A stretch of 7,086 nucleotides of DNA, taken from the NCBI GenBank assembly GCA_009996555.1, contig JAACZX010000515.1:1-7086 (forward strand), written 5' to 3'. This DNA comes from Chitinophagaceae bacterium (GTDB lineage Bacteria; Bacteroidota; Bacteroidia; Chitinophagales; Chitinophagaceae). Shown piece after piece: positions 1 to 5,817 of this stretch; the first letter of the stretch is position 1, and each line of letters opens with the position of its first letter. Position numbers and translations under genes: made by a program. The notes under the pieces are model-generated. The model saw only the letters and a program-made list of their open reading frames with translations. It was not told the DNA's origin and ran no database searches.

Positions 1-346
1 TATTAACTGCACTGTCGGCAGGCTTATTTTCTTTTCGCTTTTCCAATGCTTCATGATCGTAACAAAGACTCCTGCGCTCTTTCGGACTTTCAGTTGAGCA
101 ATCATAAAAGATATAGTCACCTGTTTTTTTATCAAAACCAACAACATCAGGCTCGCCACCTGTTTCTTCCATTGCATGCAGCGTCCATAGTTTTGCTGGT
201 TTTGTTTCCAGCTTTGCCTGCACATCGGCCCAGTCAATTCCTTTATGACGTTTAATGTTCTTCTCAAAACGTGTTTTCAATGTTGTAAGAAGTGCATCCT
301 TTTGTGCAGAGGATAGTTTCTTTTTGATAGTGCTTAGTTTGCTCAT
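1..346 (-). CDS. DUF4256 domain protein, 3' end outside the window
   Basis: The minus strand reads from ATG at 346 to the left edge without a stop, giving 115 residues of an incomplete protein. It begins MSKLSTIKKKLSSAQ and continues with RFEKNIKRHKGIDW (about residues 31-44), then EETGGEPDVVGFDKKTGDYI and FYDCSTESPKERRSLCYD. These conserved blocks are what I know from the DUF4256 family, whose members are soluble cytoplasmic proteins of about 180-190 residues with no established function. About 70 residues should therefore lie beyond the edge. The start lies 21 bp after the stop of the YdeI-like gene and has no promoter of its own that I can see, so it is probably the fifth gene of the ArsR-led operon. 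The family call is from recalled similarity and is fairly sure; the function is unknown. Confidence 0.85.
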   Translation of the reverse strand, partial: MSKLSTIKKKLSSAQKDALLTTLKTRFEKNIKRHKGIDWADVQAKLETKPAKLWTLHAMEETGGEPDVVGFDKKTGDYIFYDCSTESPKERRSLCYDHEALEKRKENKPADSAVN

Positions 347-367
347 AGCAATCTTATTTCGAAATGA

Positions 368-946
368 TCAATCATCCAACCCTTTTCCGCTCATAATTTG
401 CGGGATGTACTTTTCTATTCTTGCTTCACGTGTTTTTGCCTGCTTGGCCGAAGAGAAATAAAGCAGGTAAGCCCGTTGCCTGCCGGGAGTTAATGCTTCA
501 AATGCTTTCTTTAATGTCTTACTCTTTGTTAATCGCATTTCAAACTCTTCCGGCATCCTGAATTCGGTGGTCTTTTTTAAAGGCACTTTCAATCCGGCTT
601 TTTCAACTTCAATCGCCTCATAAATATACGCTTTCAGCACCTTCTTCAGTTTCACTACTTCTTTTATATTGGTAAAACGCATTTGTCTTGCAGCCTGTAC
701 ATTTTCTGTTTGCTGTACCAGAACCGCATGTTCATCGTTCAGCAATGCACCTTTAAAAAACAAAACGGCACAGTACTCTTTAAACACATGAAGCAGTACC
801 ACATTCCTGTTCTGGTATTGATAACAGGGGCAGCCCCATTTTAATTCTTCTGTTAAACCACAGTCGAGAACAATGCTTCGTAGCTGTTCCAGTTCTTTCT
901 GCCATGTTTCGTTTTTACTGAAGTACCAATCAACTTTTGGATTCAT
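368..946 (-). CDS. YdeI/OmdA-like protein with DUF1801 domain
   Basis: This is a 192-residue soluble protein. Residues about 14-112 match the DUF1801 (YdhG-like) fold, with the typical stretch LTEELKWGCPCYQYQNRNVV followed by a beta-rich core (residues 51-70) and the FTNIKEV segment near 91-97. Residues about 125-185 match the YdeI/OmdA tail: PEEFEMRL, then LTPGRQRAYLLYFSSAKQ and TREARIEKYIPQI. Proteins of this two-part layout are close to the usual length of about 190-200 residues. The tail family has been linked to bacteriocin protection and stress survival, but the biochemical role is not known. It starts 9 bp after the stop of the DoxX-like gene and is followed 21 bp later by the DUF4256 gene, so it is very likely co-transcribed with both. 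No catalytic residues can be proposed from the sequence. Confidence 0.88.
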   Translation of the reverse strand: MNPKVDWYFSKNETWQKELEQLRSIVLDCGLTEELKWGCPCYQYQNRNVVLLHVFKEYCAVLFFKGALLNDEHAVLVQQTENVQAARQMRFTNIKEVVKLKKVLKAYIYEAIEVEKAGLKVPLKKTTEFRMPEEFEMRLTKSKTLKKAFEALTPGRQRAYLLYFSSAKQAKTREARIEKYIPQIMSGKGLDD

Positions 947-955
947 ACTTTTTAT

Positions 956-1345
956 TTAGTGATGAACTGTTTTTAAACTGAGTTTCCTGTCTGCAGGGCG
1001 GAAGTACCAAGAGGTGATGGTAAGCAACAGCAACAGCATTGGTGGGAATAGATCTTTCAACGGATCGCACAATGCAATGTGCGACAGCAATGCACCCGAC
1101 ATGGAAAAGAAAAAACCGGCATAGGCCCATTCCTTCAGCAATGGAAATTTAGGAAGAAGCAGAACGAGAACACCGGCAAATTTCCATACAGCCAGCATGG
1201 TAAGTAAATAGGAAGGGTAGCCCAGGTGTGTAAACATGTCAGTTTCTTCTTTCATTTTCAGAAACTGTACAATGCCGGTAGAGAGCATACCTAACGATAG
1301 CCAGGCAGTGGCAATCCAGTAGATGAGTTTGTTTCGCTTGCTCAT
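956..1345 (-). CDS. DoxX-like integral membrane protein
   Basis: This 129-residue protein has four predicted hydrophobic segments at about residues 7-28, 44-65, 71-92 and 99-115, which is the DoxX-like (DoxX_2) layout. Family landmarks are HLGYPSYLLTMLAVWKFAGV (40-59), LPKFPLLKEWAYAGFFF (64-80) and the SHI segment near 88-90. It should sit in the cytoplasmic membrane with both ends inside. DoxX-like proteins are often found beside ArsR regulators and AHSA1 proteins in Bacteroidota; their activity is unproven, with suggested links to redox or thiol stress. The gene begins 19 bp after the AHSA1 gene and ends 9 bp before the YdeI-like gene, which fits one transcript. The start at 1345 is preferred because it gives the usual short basic N-terminus (MSKRNK) before the first helix. 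Confidence 0.9.
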   Translation of the reverse strand: MSKRNKLIYWIATAWLSLGMLSTGIVQFLKMKEETDMFTHLGYPSYLLTMLAVWKFAGVLVLLLPKFPLLKEWAYAGFFFSMSGALLSHIALCDPLKDLFPPMLLLLLTITSWYFRPADRKLSLKTVHH

Positions 1346-1364
1346 GATGTTTTTGTTTTACCGG

Positions 1365-1835
1365 TTATTGACGATGCTGTTTACTGAACAGTTCCTCGAT
1401 ACGGTTATGTGCCATATTGATGCCTTGTGCAAACGGCAGTTTCAGTATCTGGTCACGAAGTGCAACTGATTTGTAAACAACATGCATCGTAAGCTTGCTG
1501 CGCTTTTCCGTCAGCTGTTCAAATGAAAGGAATTCCAACTGCACATCAAACCCTTTATTCTCCATTTCAAATGTGCGGACGATCGTTTGATTTTGCACAA
1601 ACGAATGGATCGCTCCGTTGAAACGATGTTTGTTGCCCATCGGGTCGGTTGTTTCAAACTGGTAGCTGCCATGCTGCCTGTTCTCCAGCTTCAGCACTTT
1701 TGTGCCCATCCATTGTTCTACAAGTTCCGCTTCTTCATAAGCTTTAAACAGCAAAGCAAGTGGCAGTTCAAATTCTCTTGTAATGGTTAACTCCTGTTTA
1801 CCATCTTCGGCATGTATGATTGTTTTACGTTCCAT
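1365..1835 (-). CDS. AHSA1/SRPBCC domain protein
   Basis: This 156-residue protein is a single START-like (SRPBCC) domain of the AHSA1 type. It shows ELTITREFELPLALLFKAY (15-33), the family hallmark EQWMGT (40-45), the strand GSYQFETTDPMGN (56-68), FNGAIHSF (72-79) and a long C-terminal helix from about 136. These folds have a deep hydrophobic cavity and usually bind small lipophilic ligands; no ligand can be named here. It begins only 5 bp after the ArsR stop codon, so the two are probably translationally coupled. The ArsR plus AHSA1 pair is a common arrangement in which the regulator controls its neighbour. It is cytoplasmic, with no signal peptide or membrane segment. Confidence 0.9.
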   Translation of the reverse strand: MERKTIIHAEDGKQELTITREFELPLALLFKAYEEAELVEQWMGTKVLKLENRQHGSYQFETTDPMGNKHRFNGAIHSFVQNQTIVRTFEMENKGFDVQLEFLSFEQLTEKRSKLTMHVVYKSVALRDQILKLPFAQGINMAHNRIEELFSKQHRQ

Positions 1836-1840
1836 GCTTG

Positions 1841-2164
1841 TTATTTTTTTGGTTTATAGTTTTTCATGATGCTCTCCAGTTTAGTAAAACGGTCATCCCA
1901 CATGTTGCGGAACGGCTCAAGAAAATCGGCAACCTCTTTCATTTTTTTTGGATTAAAATGATAATACATTTCCCGGCCATATTGCTCCTGTTTCAGCAAT
2001 TCACATTCAGTGAGGATCTGGAGGTGTTTCGATACGGTGGGTCTTGCTGTATCAAAATTGGCAGCAATGGCACCAGCCGTCATGGATTGCGAAGCCACCA
2101 ATAGCAGTATTGTTCTTCTCGTAGGATCAGCAATGGCCTGGAAAACATCTCTTCTTAAATTCAT
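1841..2164 (-). CDS. ArsR-family winged-helix repressor
   Basis: This 107-residue protein is a compact winged helix-turn-helix regulator. It shows the N-terminal block [17 protein letters not shown] (7-23), the turn [10 protein letters not shown] (28-37), the recognition helix [12 protein letters not shown] (40-51) and the wing [16 protein letters not shown] (55-70). The metal-binding ELCVCDL motif of the classic arsenic or cadmium sensors is absent and the only cysteine is C54, so metal sensing through that site is unlikely. It belongs to the ArsR subgroup usually paired with AHSA1 proteins. It heads a five-gene minus-strand operon. Two palindromes overlap its own promoter, one only 2 bp from the start codon, so autorepression is the simplest reading. 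The inducer is unknown. Confidence 0.92.
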   Translation of the reverse strand: MNLRRDVFQAIADPTRRTILLLVASQSMTAGAIAANFDTARPTVSKHLQILTECELLKQEQYGREMYYHFNPKKMKEVADFLEPFRNMWDDRFTKLESIMKNYKPKK

Positions 2165-2166
2165 TA

Positions 2167-2184
2167 TGTAGCTATTTGGCTACA
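2167..2184 (-). promoter_or_regulatory. proximal operator palindrome of the arsR operon
   Basis: TGTAGCTATTTGGCTACA is an inverted repeat with perfect 6-bp arms (TGTAGC/GCTACA) around a 6-bp centre. It sits 2 bp upstream of the arsR start codon and touches the downstream end of the predicted -7 element. A bound dimeric winged-helix repressor there would cover the transcription start. The binding role is inferred from position and symmetry. Confidence 0.72.
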
Positions 2185-2214
2185 AATATATATGTAGTTA
2201 TTTGGCTACGCAAG
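2183..2214 (-). promoter_or_regulatory. Bacteroidota-type promoter of the arsR operon
   Basis: Read on the minus strand, TATATTTG (2183-2190) matches the Bacteroidota -7 consensus TAnnTTTG exactly. CTTG (2211-2214) lies 20 bp upstream, at the right distance for the -33 TTTG element. Transcription would start near 2177, leaving a leader of about 12 nt with no Shine-Dalgarno sequence, which is usual in this phylum. Both elements are interleaved with the two palindromes. Confidence 0.65.
2193..2210 (-). promoter_or_regulatory. distal operator palindrome of the arsR operon
   Basis: TGTAGTTATTTGGCTACG is the second copy of the 18-bp operator, identical to the first at 16 of 18 positions, with one mismatched arm position and one changed end base. 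The two copies are 26 bp apart start to start. This copy fills the spacer between the -33 and -7 elements, so binding would exclude RNA polymerase. Confidence 0.68.
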
Positions 2215-2300
2215 TTTTTTGAAGAAAAAAGTTAAGGAGTGAGGGTAGATGTGATGTTGGGATGAGATGGTGCTTATAGTTGAAAACGTTCTGTAGCCGA

Positions 2301-2465
2301 TTATTTTGATTTATTCTGCTTTCTGTCGCTTACTACTTTCTTTTTTAACGATGATTTTTTTGCCAATGCCGCTAAATCAGAGTCGGGATCTTTGAACTGC
2401 GCCTCAATCTCTTTTTTGGTTAGCTTTTTAAGATCTTTGTATGTTGTATGGATGCTTCTTGACAT
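2301..2465 (-). CDS. small basic protein of 54 residues, unknown function
   Basis: The minus strand has an ATG at 2465 and a TAA at 2301-2303. The product begins MSRSIHTTYKDLKKLTKKEI, passes through an acidic turn FKDPDSDLAALAKK (24-37), and ends in a very lysine- and arginine-rich tail (38-54, with SLKKKVV and DRKQNKSK). Composition is that of a real coding region rather than a random frame: no rare-looking codon run, a strongly amphipathic charged profile and a clean stop. It is too small for confident family assignment; the basic tail suggests contact with nucleic acid or another acidic partner, but that is inference. It lies about 300 bp upstream of arsR on the same strand with its own gap, so it is probably a separate unit. 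No exact TAnnTTTG promoter was found before it. Confidence 0.6.
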   Translation of the reverse strand: MSRSIHTTYKDLKKLTKKEIEAQFKDPDSDLAALAKKSSLKKKVVSDRKQNKSK

Positions 2466-2676
2466 ATTGCGGTGTTATTATACAATGGAATATTCCTGTA
2501 AGTTATGCTATATCTTTTGCAATTGGGTTTGACTGAATTTGAAAAGAAATTATATTATTGACATGACCAGTCGGTTGTATCAGGCTCGCCCGAGAAGATA
2601 GAGGGACAATTTTCTTTTGGTATGTTGATTTGCTGTTGAAAGATAAAATTTCAGGAATGATTTTGCGAACGAAATG

Positions 2677-3000
2677 TTAGCGTTTGGTCTCAGAGTGAAA
2701 CAATTCTAAATCCTCAAAAAATAAGTCTAAAGCTTCTTTTTCATTTCCATTGGCAAACTCTAAGTAATGATATAACCTAGCAGAAGGATGCCCTAAATCA
2801 TATTTACGCCAGCTCCAATGCAGAAATCCATTCTCACCGGAAAAGCGTTCCAAATATTCTCCACTCTTATTAAGTTGGCAACAAGTAATGTCTACCCCTG
2901 TCAAGTAAATGTTCAAATATGAAAAGTTGTAAGCCGTCAAATACATTCCAGGTCTGGGGCGTAATTCGTCGAGAAGGAAATCTACTAGGTCTTTCTGCAT
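2677..3000 (-). CDS. unknown small protein with RPGMYL motif
   Basis: The chosen start at 3000 gives 107 residues beginning MQKDLVDFLLDELRPRPGMY. An in-frame ATG at 3048 would add 16 residues, but the related small proteins I recall begin shortly before the LRxRPxMYL motif, so 3000 is preferred. The motif (residues 13-21) is followed by YNFSYLNIYLTGVD, an aromatic stretch FLHWSWRKYDLGHPSARLYH (59-78), and an acidic C-terminal helix (EKEALDLFFEDLELF). There is no signal peptide or membrane segment. Small cytoplasmic proteins with this opening motif are often orphan accessory genes and some sit beside secreted toxins as presumed immunity proteins; nothing here proves that role. It lies between a small basic gene and a DUF4265 gene, all read leftwards. 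I do not recognise a named family. Confidence 0.72.
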   Translation of the reverse strand: MQKDLVDFLLDELRPRPGMYLTAYNFSYLNIYLTGVDITCCQLNKSGEYLERFSGENGFLHWSWRKYDLGHPSARLYHYLEFANGNEKEALDLFFEDLELFHSETKR

Positions 3001-3101
3001 AATGAATATTTTATTGTTGCAACTAGCGGCAAGTATTGTCTTATACAAAGTGACTCGTCGTTATTCATTATCTATTCCGTTACATCAGCTCGTCTGCAAT
3101 T

Positions 3102-3566
3102 CTAATAACTATGCCTGTCTGATAAAATTGGTTCAGCATAGCCAATAATTTCTTTTTCTTCCAGTTCTGTCAGCTTCTGCCTGATTAAACTGTAATCTTT
3201 GTCAGCAGGAATTTCCATGACAAAATACCTGTTGTTAAGTTGCTCTGAAAAGCAGCCCAGCTCGTTGAATGTATTGCGGATACTGTTGATGTTGTGGCTT
3301 GTATCCAGCAGCACAACCTGTACTGTTGAGTTGCCTGAAAATTCAATGGTCTTTCTGTAGGTAAGTGTTTGTTCTGTTTCGTCGAATTCAGCAAACACAA
3401 CATCACCGGAAGCAGCAGGTGCATAAAATGGGATACAGTCCAGTTGGTAAAGTCCTTTGTCTTGGTCAACAATTACCGCCCACAGGTGTTCAACCGTTTC
3501 TTCGTCCAAAACGTCACTAAAAAATCGGAATAGTATTTCAACGTGGTTGTTATCTTCTTCAGTCAT
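3102..3566 (-). CDS. DUF4265 domain protein
   Basis: This 154-residue soluble protein matches DUF4265 along its length. Conserved points are VEILFRF (9-15), EHLWAVIVDQDKGLYQLDCI (26-45) followed by PFYAPAASGDVVFAEFDE (46-63), the GNSTVQVVLLD strand (78-88), the helix SIRNTFNELGC (95-105), and VMEIPADKDYSLIRQKL (116-132). The usual family length is about 140-160 residues, so it appears complete. DUF4265 proteins have no known activity; they are scattered accessory genes. The gene is flanked by another unknown small gene 101 bp downstream and by a 133-bp segment with inverted-repeat ends on its upstream side, which suggests a gene acquired as part of a mobile or cassette-like block. That origin is inferred, not shown. 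Confidence 0.85.
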   Translation of the reverse strand: MTEEDNNHVEILFRFFSDVLDEETVEHLWAVIVDQDKGLYQLDCIPFYAPAASGDVVFAEFDETEQTLTYRKTIEFSGNSTVQVVLLDTSHNINSIRNTFNELGCFSEQLNNRYFVMEIPADKDYSLIRQKLTELEEKEIIGYAEPILSDRHSY

Positions 3567-3596
3567 TAATTACATTATTTATTGTGTTATTCTAAA

Positions 3597-3729
3597 ACGG
3601 CTGCTGACAGAAGCCCGCCACCATACATGTGTTTAGTTTAGTATTAAAGATGGTCAACTGCAATGGTCCTTCGCTCATCCTTCGCTGGTTAAGCTGCTTT
3701 ACGCCCACTTTACAGGCAGTTTCAGCCGT
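3597..3729. repeat. intergenic element bounded by 7-bp inverted repeat
   Basis: ACGGCTG at 3597-3603 is matched by its reverse complement CAGCCGT at 3723-3729, enclosing 133 bp. Inside are a tandem direct repeat TCCTTCGCT at 3667-3675 and 3678-3686 (11-bp period) and two copies of TGGTC at 3651 and 3664. The segment has no open frame, is more GC-rich than the AT-rich leader next to it, and starts 15 bp beyond the polX stop. It looks like a dispersed or cassette-associated element rather than a gene or a simple terminator. The class is unproven. Confidence 0.35.
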
Positions 3730-3743
3730 AGCAAAAGAGGAGG

Positions 3744-5390
3744 TCATATCCCTTTTTCCATCCGCACATCCATGATATATTCTTCAAACTCCCGCAACGA
3801 AAAACTGCTGAGGTTACGGCTGGCTGTTAGCCTGCCTTTTTGTGCGGCAAGCGTACCATATTTCACATCGTTGTAACCACTCAGTTCATGCGCATCGGGG
3901 TTAATGGAAAGAAGTGCTCCTTTCTCCAATGCATAAGGGATCCATCGCCAGTCAATATCCAGGCGACGGGGGTGTGCATTTAATTCAATCACCACACTGT
4001 TGGCAACACAGGCATCAATAATTTTTTTATGATCAAGCGGATAACCTGCACGGCTCAGCAATAGCCGTCCGGTCATGTGCCCAAGTATTGTTGTGTATGG
4101 GTTTTCAATGGCGTTCATTACACGCATCATTGCTTTTTCTTCATTCATTTTTAAGTTGCTGTGTACCGATGCGATCACAAGGTCGAAGGTAGCGAGTGTA
4201 TCATCATCATAATCCAGTGAACCATCTCCCAATATATCAGCTTCAATACTTTTAAAAATGCGGAAGCCATTGAACTTGCTGTTCAACTCATCAATGTATT
4301 GATGTTGCTGTTCAATACGCTCAACACTTAACCCGTTGGCATAACCGGCGCTTTTACTGTGATCGCTGATCACCAGGTATTCAAAACCTTTTTCCTGTGC
4401 ATGGCGGGCCATGGTTTCAATGGTTTCACCACCATCGCTCCAGTTACTGTGGCTGTGAATAATACCTTTTATGGATGATGGCTGAATGAGATCCGGAACA
4501 GGAGTGGTATTGTCATCTTCACGCAGGCAGGAAGGGATATATGCAATTCCCTTTTCTTCAAACAACATTGTTTCTTCAGCAGCATTTGTTACTGCGCCCC
4601 AGGACTGTAAAAACTGTTCTGATGCAGATGTAGTGAATAGGATCGAACCAAAGTTTTCAGCAGTTGCAATATGAAACTGCAACACAATATTCTCCGGCCC
4701 TTTTACGGAAAGAAACTGTTCCGTTTGATCAAGTACTTCAAAATTATGATTGGTAAAGATTGGTAGTAGTTTGGATAGTGGTGTAGTAGTTACCCATTCC
4801 AGCTGGTGAATGATTTCCATCTGTCTTCTGAATTCACCTGTCAGTTCAAAACGCTCGGCAGCAAAATGGTCATGCAGGTTTTTGTCAACAGCCAAAGCAT
4901 AAGCTTCCACATCAGCATACAAATGAATGTCTTTATGCTTCAGGAAAAACTCGATCGACTCTTTTACATTGGCCTGCGTTTTTTCACCAAAGCCTTTAAA
5001 CAACAACAAACGGTTCTCTTCGCAGGCATATAACAATTCGCCAATACTTTCAATTTCCATTTCTTTCCAGATGGTGGAAATTTTCTTAGGACCAATGCCT
5101 TTGATCGACAGCATTTCAATAACACCAGGAGGCGTGCGTGCAACGATCTCCGTCAGTGCTTTCAGCTCGCCTGTTTGCAGTATCTCCAGTATTTTTTTTG
5201 ATGTGCTGGTACCAATGCCTTTATAGGTGGAGATCTTTGCAGGATCAATTTCCGCCAGCTGTACCGGCAATTTTTCAATATTAAAAGCAGCGGCAGCGTA
5301 GGTCTTTGCTTTAAAACTGTCTTCGCCATGTATATCCATGAGCTTGCTCAGCAGCGAAAACATATCGGCTATCTGGTAATTATCAGGCAT
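3744..5390 (-). CDS. polX: PolX-type protein: degenerate polymerase plus PHP domain
   Basis: This 548-residue protein has the bacterial PolX layout and near-normal length (about 570). Residues 1-80 form the 8-kDa-like domain; helix-hairpin-helix motifs are at KGIGTSTSKK (57-66), KGIGPKKIS (97-105) and FKGFGEKT (131-138). The palm is damaged: where active enzymes have GSYRRG followed by GDID, this one has GEFRRQ (185-190) and HQLE (195-198), and the third aspartate is H240 in LQFHIA. Thus all three metal-binding aspartates of the polymerase appear lost. The C-terminal PHP domain (about 308-545) keeps its metal ligands: H312, H314, D319, H344, E383, H410, H438, D499 and H501. The likely activity is therefore a metal-dependent 3'-5' exonuclease or phosphoesterase with DNA-binding motifs, acting in the cytoplasm on DNA repair intermediates. 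It stands alone with its own upstream gap. The family call is firm; the loss of polymerase function is inferred from the alignment I made by eye. Confidence 0.93.
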   Translation of the reverse strand: MPDNYQIADMFSLLSKLMDIHGEDSFKAKTYAAAAFNIEKLPVQLAEIDPAKISTYKGIGTSTSKKILEILQTGELKALTEIVARTPPGVIEMLSIKGIGPKKISTIWKEMEIESIGELLYACEENRLLLFKGFGEKTQANVKESIEFFLKHKDIHLYADVEAYALAVDKNLHDHFAAERFELTGEFRRQMEIIHQLEWVTTTPLSKLLPIFTNHNFEVLDQTEQFLSVKGPENIVLQFHIATAENFGSILFTTSASEQFLQSWGAVTNAAEETMLFEEKGIAYIPSCLREDDNTTPVPDLIQPSSIKGIIHSHSNWSDGGETIETMARHAQEKGFEYLVISDHSKSAGYANGLSVERIEQQHQYIDELNSKFNGFRIFKSIEADILGDGSLDYDDDTLATFDLVIASVHSNLKMNEEKAMMRVMNAIENPYTTILGHMTGRLLLSRAGYPLDHKKIIDACVANSVVIELNAHPRRLDIDWRWIPYALEKGALLSINPDAHELSGYNDVKYGTLAAQKGRLTASRNLSSFSLREFEEYIMDVRMEKGI

Positions 5391-5479
5391 GAAATAAACA
5401 TAAAAATTATTGAGCTAATTTATACCAATAGCGAGGATAATTTTTATCGTTTATTCTATGTGGCCAAAAAAATAAACAT

Positions 5480-5500
5480 GAACAAATGAAATGTTTGTTC
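5480..5500. promoter_or_regulatory. palindrome upstream of polX, possible operator
   Basis: GAACAAA (5480-5486) and TTTGTTC (5494-5500) are perfect 7-bp inverted arms around a 7-bp centre, 90 bp upstream of the polX start. The symmetry resembles repressor operators, but no regulator gene is nearby and no exact -7 element lies between it and polX. It has no T-tract, so a terminator is unlikely. Confidence 0.3.
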
Positions 5501-5568
5501 TTTTATGCAAAGAAAATACATTTCATAAAGCATTTCTGATCTGGATTTAAACGAAGCAGCAGTTGGTA

Positions 5569-5600
5569 TTAAAAAGAAAAACTTCCGGTTACGGAAGTTT
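5569..5600 (-). terminator. intrinsic terminator, minus strand
   Basis: A perfect 9-bp stem AAACTTCCG/CGGAAGTTT (5579-5600) with a 4-nt loop is followed on the minus strand by a T-rich run (TTCTTTTT, 5571-5578). It lies about 150 bp beyond the terminator of the beta-barrel gene with no gene between, so it is either a backup terminator or the end of a separate short transcript. Confidence 0.7.
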
Positions 5601-5745
5601 CTCAAGGGACATTGGCGGATTTTTTTATCCGTTGTTTTTCATACGATACCGGATTAACTGGTTTTTTTCAGGATTGGATTAAAATTGGTTCTCTTATAGG
5701 GTATTCAGCTGTGCTGATGAAGTAAAAATAAATGCAGGGTGTCAT
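5601..5745. other. gene-free spacer between two terminators
   Basis: No convincing reading frame is present on either strand; the longest minus frame from an ATG near 5744 is only about 25 codons. A small hairpin CGGAT-TTTTTT-ATCCG lies at 5616-5631. There is no exact TAnnTTTG element on the minus strand here. With 5391-5568 it makes up the rest of the 427-bp gap between polX and the beta-barrel gene. It could encode a small RNA ending at 5579, but the sequence alone does not establish this. Confidence 0.3.
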
Positions 5746-5789
5746 AAAAAAAGATACCCTCAAACTTTGTTTATAAGTTTAAGGGTATC
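5746..5789 (-). terminator. intrinsic terminator of the beta-barrel gene
   Basis: On the minus strand GATACCCT-T-AAACTT pairs with AAGTTT-G-AGGGTATC (5753-5789): an 8-bp and a 6-bp stem separated by one mismatch, with a 7-nt loop, followed by seven Ts (5746-5752). It starts 28 bp past the stop codon of the 161-residue protein. This is a textbook rho-independent terminator. Confidence 0.88.
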
Positions 5790-5817
5790 CTTTTATTGTC
5801 GTCATAGGATTACCTGT

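Noticed and set aside
46..461. Plus-strand reading frames opposite the DUF4256 and YdeI-like genes
   Set aside because: They are antisense to well-supported coding regions and encode no recognisable protein features.
2212..2230. T-run and A-run pair (TTTTTT-GAAG-AAAAAA) as a terminator of the 54-residue gene
   Set aside because: The stem is only A-T pairs, too weak to act as an intrinsic terminator with any confidence.
2292..2297. TGTAGC, one arm of the ArsR operator, beyond the 3' end of the 54-residue gene
   Set aside because: The second arm is missing and a six-base match is expected by chance.
2487..2496. Perfect 10-bp palindrome GGAATATTCC upstream of the 54-residue gene
   Set aside because: Short and AT-centred, so likely by chance in this base composition; no promoter element near it supports an operator.
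2663..2685. Imperfect hairpin around the stop codon of the RPGMYL gene that recalls integron attC core ends
   Set aside because: The bases do not fit the RYYYAAC/GTTRRRY core pair and there is no long stem or second pair of sites.
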